64,000 bases of DNA from Rhizobiaceae bacterium (GTDB lineage: Bacteria > Pseudomonadota > Alphaproteobacteria > Rhizobiales > Rhizobiaceae). Position 1 is the stretch's first letter, and each line of letters begins with the position of its first letter. The notes beneath the pieces were generated by a model. The model ran no database searches, had not been told where the DNA came from, and saw only the letters and a program-made list of their open reading frames with translations. The position numbers and the translations under genes are program-made. Shown here piece after piece: positions 29,021-38,200 of the stretch. Location: contig JABABQ010000066.1 of assembly GCA_014238155.1 (NCBI GenBank), forward strand, positions 124,001-188,000, given 5' to 3'.

Positions 29021-29115
29021 TGCGAAAATTCGACTGAAACCGCTCACTCAATATTTCAATATTTTCCCTAAGGTCATCTCTGGTAGGGAAACTACTATTG
29101 GAACAGGGCGTACCA

Positions 29116-30336
29116 ATGAACAACAAAAGTGTAGCTGCACAGCGGGCCGCTGGCAGAAAAGAAGTTCGTGCTGATGATCGGGATGAACAAGAATTATTGG
29201 ACTGGCAAATCAATTCCAAATGGGCCGACGGGAGCGCGATTGACTCTCAGTTTGCCGGGCCTCCGGAGTGGGCCAGCCGATCAAGCAACACTTATAATTC
29301 AGGCGGACAGAAGGCGGCTGGCCGGGGCAAGAAGACTGATAGCACAGATCAAAACACTTTCGACAATAGCGGCGACGATTGGTTCGATGGTGTTGCCAAT
29401 TCTCAAAAAATGGATGGCGGCGCAGGCGTAGATACAGCAAATTATGCGCTGTCTGGATCGGCCGTTGAAGTTGATCTGATCACCGGAAAAGGCAAGTACG
29501 GAGATGCTGTGGGCGATCGCTACGATAGCATTGAAAATGTTCATGGTTCCAATGTCGGTGACCTGATTATTGGCGATGAACAAACCAACCGTCTCGTGGG
29601 GCGCGATGGAGATGACACGATTTTGGCCGGAGGTGGCAAAGATACGCTGCTTGGTGGACGTGGCGCCGACCTGATGGATGGTGGAGAAGGTGTCGATACA
29701 GCTGAATATGACTGGTCGACCACAGGTGTTGACGTCAATTTGACCACCGGTATGGGGCAGGGTGGGTTTGCTGAAGGCGACACACTGGCGAATATTGAAA
29801 ACCTCAATGGCTCTTATCACAACGACATTTTGACCGGAGATGACGGCGTCAACCGCCTGTTCGGCGATGATGGTGACGATGTTATGTTTGGCCTGTCGGG
29901 CGATGATATTCTGGCGGGTGGCCTGGGCGCAGATACTTTTTATGGAGGTGAGGGCGATCGGGATGCGGCCGATTACCAAAATGCGGATGCAGCGGTATCC
30001 GTCGATCTGGTGAATGGTGGATTTGGTGGTGAAGCCCTGAATGACATTTTTCATTCAATCGAGTTCGTCTACGGGTCTGACTTTGATGACGTCCTTATCG
30101 GCAACGATGCGAAAAACCGGTTGGTTGGCGGAGAAGGCAAAGACGATCTGGCCGGTGCTGGTGGCATTGATTACCTGTTGGGTGGCATCGGTGATGACAT
30201 GATGGCAGGTGGCGATGGTAATGACGTGTTCGAACTCGCGGAACAGTTTGGAAATGACACGATCAGCGACTTTGAAGCCGGAGAGGGGCGCACTGACAGA
30301 ATCTGGTTCCGCGGTCTTGACCCTGAAGGAAAGTGA
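29116..30336 (+). CDS. RTX-type calcium-binding protein, frameshifted near the end
   Basis: A 406-residue RTX protein, probably once secreted by a type I system. After a polar N-terminal region (1-95) come repeated blocks of glycine- and aspartate-rich nonapeptides (VGRDGDDTILAGGGKDTL, FGDDGDDVMFGLSGDD, GGIGDDMMAGGDGND) alternating with NV.GS..DLI.G-type strands, which bind Ca2+. ATG 29116 has AGGG upstream. The C-terminal signal expected after DTISDFEAGEGRTDRIWF is missing: the frame stops at 30336, while another frame continues it to 30451. I see no secretion genes nearby. Whether the shift is real or a sequencing error is open. Confidence 0.75.
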   Translation: MNNKSVAAQRAAGRKEVRADDRDEQELLDWQINSKWADGSAIDSQFAGPPEWASRSSNTYNSGGQKAAGRGKKTDSTDQNTFDNSGDDWFDGVANSQKMDGGAGVDTANYALSGSAVEVDLITGKGKYGDAVGDRYDSIENVHGSNVGDLIIGDEQTNRLVGRDGDDTILAGGGKDTLLGGRGADLMDGGEGVDTAEYDWSTTGVDVNLTTGMGQGGFAEGDTLANIENLNGSYHNDILTGDDGVNRLFGDDGDDVMFGLSGDDILAGGLGADTFYGGEGDRDAADYQNADAAVSVDLVNGGFGGEALNDIFHSIEFVYGSDFDDVLIGNDAKNRLVGGEGKDDLAGAGGIDYLLGGIGDDMMAGGDGNDVFELAEQFGNDTISDFEAGEGRTDRIWFRGLDPEGK

Positions 30337-30451
30337 TCTGATCCTCACTTATGGTGATGCTGGTGTCACGATTGACACCGGCTTGCATGGTTCGCTGCTA
30401 TTGCTCAACGTCCTGGCCGAGGATCTGAACTCAGACGATTACATATTTTAG
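30326..30451 (+). pseudogene. Detached C-terminus of the RTX protein (frame +2)
   Basis: In the second frame the sequence reads TLKESDLILTYGDAGVTIDT and ends LAEDLNSDDYIF, the usual end of type I secreted RTX proteins. Removing a single base in the region 30314-30325 joins it to the 29116 frame and would give a 444-residue protein. Confidence 0.7.
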
Positions 30452-30887
30452 TGGGGTATGAATACTTCATTGAAAAGAAGCGCGGCACTCCGCCTGCCGC
30501 GCTTCAACCTATTTCGGGTGGGTTGAAACGTTTTGTCACGGTGTCCCGTTTCTCCTTTTGCGTTAATTTGAATGTTGAAGGCTGGTGACAATCAGAACTA
30601 ACATCCTGAAAAAAATGCTATCTGAGGGCCCGGTAACTGGAGTATCGGACTGTACAAAACAAGGGTGATGCCCTGATTGGCGATGATTCCTCAGTCTTGA
30701 AGGTTGATTTCAATCGCCGCAGTCACGTTCGACATTCAATATTGTGTTAATATTCATGATTAACTGAGCTTTAATTTTATGTGCTTGATCCTGGGCGAAG
30801 TTGATTGATAGTAGAAATACATATCAATTCTTAGTGTGAAGCCGATTGTATAGCAGTCGGTCGGTTTGCGATCAGGAGGTCAATACG
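30452..30887. other. Non-coding gap between RTX gene and acidic protein gene
   Basis: The 436 bases hold one strong hairpin at 30477-30505 and an AT-rich stretch at 30735-30790 that could carry a promoter for the next gene. The end contains AGGAGG at 30874-30879, the ribosome binding site of that gene. I find no further gene. Confidence 0.5.
30477..30505. terminator. GC-rich hairpin after the RTX gene
   Basis: GAAGCGCGGCA and TGCCGCGCTTC form an 11-bp stem with a seven-base loop. On the minus strand it is followed by TTTTC; on the + strand the following run is weak. It likely ends transcription of the RTX gene and may act from both sides. Confidence 0.5.
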
Positions 30888-32174
30888 GTGGGCGATTTCG
30901 AACGGGTTGAACCGATCATTACTTATGTAACGCCAGGCGAGAGCGGGTATTTGGGGCCTCTCGATGATCCCGAGAAATCTCAATTTGTGCTCGACGGTGA
31001 AGATGCAGACAACGACGCATTGTTGGACGAAGACAGCCAGGAACTATCAAACAAATTCGAGCCTGCGCCATTCAGCGATGCAGATGAAGCCGACCAAGAG
31101 AGCGAAGACGAAGAGAGCGAAGACGAAGAGGATGTTGGCGAGTTCAACGATACTCCTGGAGAAACACAGTTTGTCTACGGTGATGATGCGGAAAAAACAT
31201 TTGTTATAGACGCTGACGTTGCGGGTTACAGTTGGGGACCAACAGAAGACGGCCTCGGTATTGTTGTCTGGGGTCCGGACGGCCACGACCTCCTTTACGG
31301 CATTGAAACCATTCAGTTCAGCGACCAGACGGTCTCATTGGTTCACGACGACGGTGAAGTCGAAGACGTCGCCTATGCATCACAACATCTGGTTGCTTCG
31401 GGTTCGGACGACGGATTTGTCATTGACGGCAATTCAAAAGATTATGGCTACGGCCCGACGGAAGATGGCACCGGCATCGTGGTTTGGGGCGAGACCGGTT
31501 TTGACATTCTTTACGGATTTTCGAAGCTGATATTTAGTGATACTGAAATCGACCTCAGCAGTTTTGACCTGGGCGATGATGAGTACACCGAAGACGATAA
31601 TATCAAAGATGATGAATTCGCTGAAGACGAAGACGACATTTCCGAGGATGAAGACGATAATACGGAAGATGACGACGGTAGTGCCGTGGATGAAGACGAT
31701 ACTGCCGAGGATGGCGACGACATAGTCGAAGACGACGACGGTAGCACCGATGCTGATGACATAGCCGAAGACGACGATGGTAGTGCCGATGCTGATGACA
31801 TAGTCGAAGACGACGACGGTAGTGCCGATGCTGATGACGATACTGTTGAGGATGGCGACGACATAGTCGAAGACGACGACGGTAGTACCGATGACGACGA
31901 CGGTAGTACCGATGATGACAACGCTAATACCGATGACGACGACATAATCGAAGACGATGACGATAGTACCGAGGATGAAGACGACATTACCGAAGATGAC
32001 GACGACGGAAGTTCCGAGGACGACGACATAGTCGAAGAAGACGACGGTGGTACCGAAGACGAAGTTGAAGATTCAAAGGGCGATGAAGATTACATCGACT
32101 TTGATTGCGAAGATGTCTTGGGGGACATGGACGAATTCATCGAACAATACGAAGAAGATGACGCGGATTCATAG
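30888..32174 (+). CDS. Highly acidic secreted or surface protein with two beta-strand repeats
   Basis: A 428-residue protein I cannot assign. GTG 30888 is chosen because AGGAGG stands eight bases before it. Residues 60-85 are Glu/Asp-rich. Two similar units at about 98-151 and 169-223 share the pattern FVID...GYGPTEDGTGIVVWG..GFDLLYG....FSD, resembling strand modules in RTX and VCBS proteins. The last 205 residues are nearly all Asp, Glu, Ser, Thr, Gly and Ala, with only two lysines and no other basic residue. No signal peptide is visible, so export, if any, would be by a C-terminal signal. It could bind Ca2+ or cationic polymers. Confidence 0.65.
   Translation: MGDFERVEPIITYVTPGESGYLGPLDDPEKSQFVLDGEDADNDALLDEDSQELSNKFEPAPFSDADEADQESEDEESEDEEDVGEFNDTPGETQFVYGDDAEKTFVIDADVAGYSWGPTEDGLGIVVWGPDGHDLLYGIETIQFSDQTVSLVHDDGEVEDVAYASQHLVASGSDDGFVIDGNSKDYGYGPTEDGTGIVVWGETGFDILYGFSKLIFSDTEIDLSSFDLGDDEYTEDDNIKDDEFAEDEDDISEDEDDNTEDDDGSAVDEDDTAEDGDDIVEDDDGSTDADDIAEDDDGSADADDIVEDDDGSADADDDTVEDGDDIVEDDDGSTDDDDGSTDDDNANTDDDDIIEDDDDSTEDEDDITEDDDDGSSEDDDIVEEDDGGTEDEVEDSKGDEDYIDFDCEDVLGDMDEFIEQYEEDDADS
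31620..32060 (+). repeat. Imperfect tandem repeats coding the acidic tail
   Basis: Short units around GACGACGACGGTAGT recur with GATGCTGATGACATA and similar codons, giving copies of EDDDGS and ADADDI. Such near-identical units can expand or contract by slippage. The antisense of this stretch gives a poly-serine frame that is not a gene. Confidence 0.7.
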
Positions 32175-32264
32175 GCCGGTTCTGCGTGGCGCAATATCTT
32201 GCCCTTGCGACACTGTCTGATTTGACTGTTGGACCATCAACAGTCTGCCCCGCAGGTTTGCTGG

Positions 32265-33734
32265 CTAGAAACTCACCTCTAGACCGGACCGAACGGTGAA
32301 TTGCTCATATTCTGACTGGATTTCATCCTCATCCTGTTCCTCAGCCATCTTCATGCTGGAGGCAAGTACGATTTTGATATTGTCATTCAGCGTATAAAGA
32401 CCTTCGGCTTCGACCAGATATTCCATCGATTCAGTCAAGCCGCCAAAATTCCGTTCATCAGACAGCGATGCTGCAAGGCTCAATTCAAGATCTGAAGTTG
32501 GCGACCAGTTCAATTCAACCGCATAGGTTTTGACATCTACGAAATAGCCATCGGTATCCTCGATTTCTTCAAACTCGCGTTTGACCGAAGCTGTCAGTTC
32601 GAATTCGTCGGTGGGATTCCAGGCTAGATTGGCGTCCAGGAAACTGTCGGTATGCCAGGAGCTGGAGACTTCCCTAGCGTCGAAACGACCTCCAATATCG
32701 AGACGCAAGTTTCCCAATATCTGAGCGGAGATTCCCACTGTTGTCGTCAGGTTTTGTGAGTCACGATTAAGATCACCGCTGTTTACAAATGCGACATTTG
32801 AGGCACCAAGCCGCAGATAGGGTGATACGCGCGCCTTCGGCAGAAGTTTGATTTCCGAGGCTACCGACAAATTTGTGTAGTTCAGTTCGTTGGCGAAAGA
32901 GTTCTCGTCGTCATCAAGTTGATCCGGGTGGATCTTGAATTCAGCCGTGCCGCGCAATGCTGCACTGATGTTGTCGCTGGCATGGGCCAATTCGACGAAA
33001 CCGGTACTGGTCAGCGTTCCGTCGGAGCTGGTTCGGTCGTCTATCAGACCCAATCCACTGCTGGCACGAAATCCGTTGGACAGATCGATTCCCGCCTGCG
33101 CAGCAACGGCAAAATCAAGACTATGCTCATCGGCAAATCGCAGGCTTTGCTCGTGTGCGACTTCGCCTTCCAGACGCCAGAACAGACCGTCCTGCTGATA
33201 TTCGGCCGCCACCTCAATATTATTTTGAAGAACAGTGGAAGTTCGTCCACCCGCACTTTCGTCGATATTGGAATCAAAACCCAAGGTCGATGTGAGTTTC
33301 AGTTCAGATCGAAAAGGGCCCTTATCCGATGCCTTGTCGTCATCGTCATCGCTGTCTTCGTTATTGCCGTCGCCGTTATTGCCGTCGCCAGTTGCGTTAT
33401 TTTCTGCCTCTTCGTTGTTATCGGTTTGATCAGCGTTTGAGTCGTCCTGATCATCAGCATCATCCTGGTCGGTGGTTTCCGGCTCAGCTTCAATAATCAT
33501 CATTGTCGGTTCAGAACCAAAAATTTTCGGACGGGTGGTCCGGTCCACTCCCGAAGCGCGGCCGGTTTGTTCCCTGAAAACCCCATCGCCGAGCAAACTC
33601 ATGCGCCCGACCAGTCCGGGATAATGATACGGCAAGGTCGCCCGCAGCGTCGGCGCTTGTTGGCCGTGCGCGGACATCACGAACAGTGAATTCGTTGGCA
33701 AAGCCACTGACAAGATAACTAAGAGACTACGCAA
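32265..33734 (-). CDS. Outer-membrane beta-barrel protein with acidic N-terminal segment
   Basis: A 489-residue exported protein. Residues 1-24 form a signal peptide (TTG start at 33734) ending AHG. Residues 70-145 are very rich in Asp, Glu, Asn and Gln, then SELKLTSTLGFDSNIDES starts a series of alternating strands with aromatic girdles, ending VRSGLEVSF with the terminal Phe used by the BAM machinery. It resembles the rhizobial outer-membrane beta-barrel group (OMP_b-brl_2/BBP2 type). It is transcribed toward the acidic protein gene and away from the polymer cluster; the two starts share a 213-base AT-rich gap. Confidence 0.7.
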   Translation of the reverse strand: MRSLLVILSVALPTNSLFVMSAHGQQAPTLRATLPYHYPGLVGRMSLLGDGVFREQTGRASGVDRTTRPKIFGSEPTMMIIEAEPETTDQDDADDQDDSNADQTDNNEEAENNATGDGNNGDGNNEDSDDDDDKASDKGPFRSELKLTSTLGFDSNIDESAGGRTSTVLQNNIEVAAEYQQDGLFWRLEGEVAHEQSLRFADEHSLDFAVAAQAGIDLSNGFRASSGLGLIDDRTSSDGTLTSTGFVELAHASDNISAALRGTAEFKIHPDQLDDDENSFANELNYTNLSVASEIKLLPKARVSPYLRLGASNVAFVNSGDLNRDSQNLTTTVGISAQILGNLRLDIGGRFDAREVSSSWHTDSFLDANLAWNPTDEFELTASVKREFEEIEDTDGYFVDVKTYAVELNWSPTSDLELSLAASLSDERNFGGLTESMEYLVEAEGLYTLNDNIKIVLASSMKMAEEQDEDEIQSEYEQFTVRSGLEVSF

Positions 33735-33864
33735 CCCACACTTCCAAAACCCATAAACCGGCCGGGAAATTATTAATAGACAAAGTTAATATATCGATAA
33801 AGTCATCTGTTTGTTGAAGTACTTGAGCTCTACAAGTTAAGGTTAATAATGTTTTACCAATGCA

Positions 33865-33879
33865 TTAATATAATATTAA
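33865..33879. promoter_or_regulatory. CtrA-like box upstream of the aminotransferase gene
   Basis: TTAATATAATATTAA fits TTAA-N7-TTAA and is also a near-palindrome. It is 69 bases before the start at 33948 in an AT-rich region where such matches can arise by chance, so confidence is lower than for the site at 4745. Confidence 0.35.
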
Positions 33880-33947
33880 TGGAATAATCGACTTGCATGT
33901 CAACAAGAGGTGTTTTTGGGGTCAGCATCGGGAATAAGGGCAACATT

Positions 33948-35267
33948 ATGACGCGTAAAGTAGTAGAATTTCCGCCTAGGACAACCAATGTTTCAAGTTT
34001 TGAGCGATTGGAATCCAACGTTCAGTCCTACGCCAATAATTTTCCAGATGTATTTGAGTTTGCCGAAGGCGCTGAAATTTGGGCCAACAACGGAAAACGC
34101 TATTTGGATTTTTTGTCCGGAGCTGGCTCTCTAAACTATGGGCACAACCCATCTGAGTTGAAATCGGAGCTGTTGAAATATATCGAGAACAACAACATTT
34201 CAAACAGTCTTGATCTTCATACGAAGGCCAAAAAGGAATTTCTCGACGCACTGGATGAAGTGGTTTTAAAACCGCGTGGGCTGGATCATGTGGTTCAGTT
34301 TACAGGTCCAACTGGTGCCAATGCTGTGGAGGCTGCCTTAAAGCTGGCCCGGCGGGTGACTGATCGCACTAATATTGCTGCATTTACCAACGGCTTCCAT
34401 GGCGTCACCACGGGTGCTTTGGCTGCAACGGGCAATGCCTACAACCGGGGCGCCGCCGGTGTTGAGCTCAATGGAATTTCCCGGCTTCCCTATGACGGCT
34501 ATCTGGGTGGCGATTACAACACTGTAGACTATTTTGAAAAGCTGCTTGATGATCCGTCATCGGGAATGGATCTTCCTGCTGCTGTTATTTTTGAAACAGT
34601 TCAGGGTGAGGGCGGTCACAAGGTCGCCTCCGATGCCTGGTTGCAGCAACTGCAGACACTGTGCCGAAAACACAAAATACTGATGATCGCCGATGAAGTG
34701 CAGGCGGGCTGCGGTCGTACCGGTGACTTTTTTGGATTTGACAGTTCTGGAATTGCTCCCGACATAATTGCCGTTTCCAAGTCCATTTCCGGTTATGGAC
34801 TGCCTCTCGCACTTTGCCTGATAAAGCGCGATCTCGACGCCTGGTTGCCGGGCGAGCACAACGGAACATTCCGCGGCAACAATCTTGCGTTCGTTACAGC
34901 GACCGCTGCCCTGAACAAATTTTGGAAGTCGGGAAAGTTTGAGGCCGAGATATCACAACGTTCGGTTTTGTTGCGTCAGCGTTTGACCAAAATCACAGAA
35001 CAGCACCGTGATATGATCTCCGAAACCCGTGGGAAAGGCATGATGATGGGCCTTGCGTTCAGCGACCCTGAACTGGCCCGCCGGATCACCACTCATGCGT
35101 TCCAGCTCGGACTTATTGCAGAAAGGGTCGGTCCGCGTGATGAAGTTTTGAAGATCATGGCGCCGATCAACGTTCGAATGGATCACCTTGATGAGGGTCT
35201 CAACATCCTCGAAGCGTCGATTGAGGAAGTGATCAGCACTTCGCCCCATTCAAAATTTGCTGACTGA
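33948..35267 (+). CDS. ectB: Diaminobutyrate-2-oxoglutarate aminotransferase, EctB-type
   Basis: A 439-residue class III PLP aminotransferase of the EctB branch, which makes L-2,4-diaminobutyrate from aspartate semialdehyde and glutamate. The PLP lysine lies in VSKSISGYGLPLAL (about K278), the Asp in LMIADEVQAG (about D249), and PGEHNGTFRGNN is the EctB signature. ATG 33948 follows AAGGG. No ectA or ectC is nearby, so ectoine is not the likely product. The next gene, eleven bases on, is a Pls-like NRPS, suggesting the diaminobutyrate is its monomer. Confidence 0.85.
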   Translation: MTRKVVEFPPRTTNVSSFERLESNVQSYANNFPDVFEFAEGAEIWANNGKRYLDFLSGAGSLNYGHNPSELKSELLKYIENNNISNSLDLHTKAKKEFLDALDEVVLKPRGLDHVVQFTGPTGANAVEAALKLARRVTDRTNIAAFTNGFHGVTTGALAATGNAYNRGAAGVELNGISRLPYDGYLGGDYNTVDYFEKLLDDPSSGMDLPAAVIFETVQGEGGHKVASDAWLQQLQTLCRKHKILMIADEVQAGCGRTGDFFGFDSSGIAPDIIAVSKSISGYGLPLALCLIKRDLDAWLPGEHNGTFRGNNLAFVTATAALNKFWKSGKFEAEISQRSVLLRQRLTKITEQHRDMISETRGKGMMMGLAFSDPELARRITTHAFQLGLIAERVGPRDEVLKIMAPINVRMDHLDEGLNILEASIEEVISTSPHSKFAD

Positions 35268-35278
35268 AGGATTGCCCG

Positions 35279-38200
35279 ATGCTGGACGATATTCAGGGTG
35301 CTGTGACAAATGGTGTGCAATTTGATGTGGACAGTTCCGTCTATGTCGATAAGCACAACTATGTACTGAGCGGATCAGCAACAACTTCACAGGACATTTA
35401 TTGGCACGATGGCGAGCGGTTTCATCATATCATCGAACAGCTTGTTGATGATCTTGGAACCAAAGTAGCCCGCAATAAAGTGGCTGTGGAATATGCCGAT
35501 AGTCAAATTAACTGGCATGAACTGGAAATTCTGGCTAACCGCATCGCATCGCTGATGATTGCCTGGGGCGTAAAGCCCGGCGACCGGGTGGCCGCGTTGT
35601 TTGATCGCTCAATATTTGCCTATGCCACTCAACTGGCGACGTCGAAATGCGGAGCGGTGCTTGTTCCGCTTGATGCCGCCTTTCCAAAAGAGCGCATTAA
35701 ATTCATTCTCGATGACAGCGGCGTAAATTTTGTTGCAACGCTGACCCAGTATTCGCTTCTGTTTAAGGATATGGGCGCAACCGTCATGGCGTTCGACGCC
35801 CTTCAGGAGGAACTTGAACGGCAACCTTCCAAACGCCCGGTTATCAAAACCAAACATGCTGATGAACTTTGCTATTTGATTTATACGTCAGGCACGACCG
35901 GACGGCCGAAAGGTGTGCAAATCAACCATTCCAGCATCTGCAATTTTCTAAAAATGGCAGCTGAAGAATATGGGTTTAACAGCAATGACCGCGTCTACCA
36001 GTCGCTGACTATTGCATTTGACTATTCATTTGAAGAGATCTGGGTTCCCTTGATAAGCGGCGCTGTTTTGGTGCCGGCCCCATCGGGCGTCAATCTGCTG
36101 GGCTCCGATCTGGCAGATTTTTTGGTCGCACAACAGATCACGGCGTTTTGCTCGGTTCCAACAATATTGGCAACGATTGAACAGGAATTGCCCGATCTGC
36201 GTCTGCTGATCACGTCGGGTGAGGCATTTCCGGCCGATCTGCTGTCGCGATGGGCCAAGCCGGACAGAACGGTTCTGAATTTGTACGGTCCCACCGAAAC
36301 TACCGTTTCGGCCACATGGTCACGTCTTGAGGAAGGTTCGTCTGTAACCATCGGCCATCCGCTGCCGACCTACAGCGTCATGGTGCTTCATCCCGACAGA
36401 AACGAAGTACTGCCATTTGGCGAAGAGGGCGAACTGGCAATTTCCGGGATTGGTGTATCGCGCGGATATCTCAATCGGGAAACCGAAACTGCCCGGGCCT
36501 TTATCAAAGACTTTATCGGTTTGGAAAATAATCCAACCGGCCTGATCTACCGGTCTGGTGACCGAGTTCAGATAAATCAGCGGGAGGAGATCGAATATCT
36601 GGGCCGGATCGACAGCCAGGTCAAGATTCGCGGATACCGCATTGAACTGGGTGAAATCGAGGCCGTTGCCAGAGAAACTGATGACCTGCCTGCGATCGTT
36701 GTAAATCCGGTCGAAATTGAACCGGGCTCTGTTGAGTTGGCAGCCTATTTTGTCGCCGGAGACAAGGACAGCCCGATTGATGCCGGTGTCATTCAGGAGA
36801 CATTGAAGCAACGTTTGCCAACATACATGGTTCCCGCCTATTTCGAGCCCATCAGGGAAATTCCCATGCTGGCCAGCGGTAAAGTGGATCGCAATGCCCT
36901 ACCTATGCCATCGGGGCCAAGATTGCTCGACGGCGGAAAGAAATTTGTTGCCCCGAGTGAGGGCCTTGAGGCTAGCCTTGCCGAAATTTTGGGAACTCTG
37001 CTCAAAACCGAAGCCATATCCGCCGATGCAGATTTCTTTGATGACCTGGGAGCCAATTCCCTGATCATGGCTCGTTACATCGGATCGGTTCGCAAGAAGC
37101 TTGGACTGAAAAAAGTCAGCATGAAGCTGATTTACGAACAAACAACGGTGGCAAGTCTTGCAACTGCATTGGCGCCAACTGATGCGCCGGAAGTTGAAGA
37201 ATCGGCACCAAAATCCATGCGGCCCGATACTTTGGTTGAAAAAACCAAAGACCTTAGCAGCATGATGTCAAAGCCGCTTATTGCTGCCAAACCAGATGTT
37301 GCAAACGTCGGGATCGAAACCTTAGAAACGGCATTGGACACCACACCAAACCAAGTCGAAGCTCAATCGCAGCCGTCGTCAGACAAAACCATCTGGGCTG
37401 ACGATCAACGCATCCACATTGCCAAACCCTGGGAATATTATCTGTGTGGCGCTCTCCAACTCTCCTATATGTTCGTGATTTCTTTGCTCGGCAGCATAGT
37501 CGCAATAGCTGCGCTCCGGTGGATATTGAATAGCGAGGGATTTTGGGAAATCTACCTACGATCGGCGGTCAGTGGAAGTGGGTTGTTTTTTGGCTCGATA
37601 GCATTCTTCACTGCCGTAAAATGGCTCGTATGGGGTCGATATAAGCAGGAAGAAATTAAGCTCTGGAGCCTGGATTATGTGCGGTTCTGGATTGCTCAAT
37701 TGTCGACGCGAGCCAATCCTATGGTGGCATTTGCGGGCTCGCCCCTGTATAATGTTTATCTGAGATTGCTCGGGGCGAAGGTTGGCAGAGGCGCTCGCAT
37801 TTTTGCAGTCCCGCCAGTGTGTACCGATTTGGTGTCGATCGGAGAAAATTCGGTCGTTCGGCAATCCGCGATTCTAACAGGATTTACCGTTCATCGCGGC
37901 ATTGTCCGAATGGGAACTGTGGAGATTGGCGACAATTCCTTCATCGGCGAAGCTTCGATGATGGATATAAACACGAAAATTGGCTCCGGCAGCCAACTCG
38001 GTACTTCGTCGTGCCTGCACGAAAACCAGCAAGTGCCGGATGGCGAAATCTATCAGGGATCACCTGCGCAAAAAACCGAAACCGATTATATCAGAGTGCC
38101 ACCGCTGGAGATCTCGGAATTGCGTGCCTGGCTTTATACGGTGGGTGGCTTTGTTCCCGGAATGGTGGTCTCAGCACCTCTGTCGTTTGCCATTGTGGTT

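Noticed and set aside
30672-30760. Short RTX-like words (GDALIGDD) in the gap after the RTX gene
   Set aside because: No start codon and stops on both sides; too short to call a remnant.
31511-32029. Poly-serine open frame on the minus strand
   Set aside because: It is the exact antisense of the D/E-rich tail and has no independent start signal.
31620-32060. CRISPR-like tandem pattern
   Set aside because: Repeats are in-frame codon repeats of an acidic protein, without spacers or constant-length units.
33948-35267. Ectoine biosynthesis
   Set aside because: No ectA or ectC within the window; the adjacent synthetase explains the aminotransferase better.
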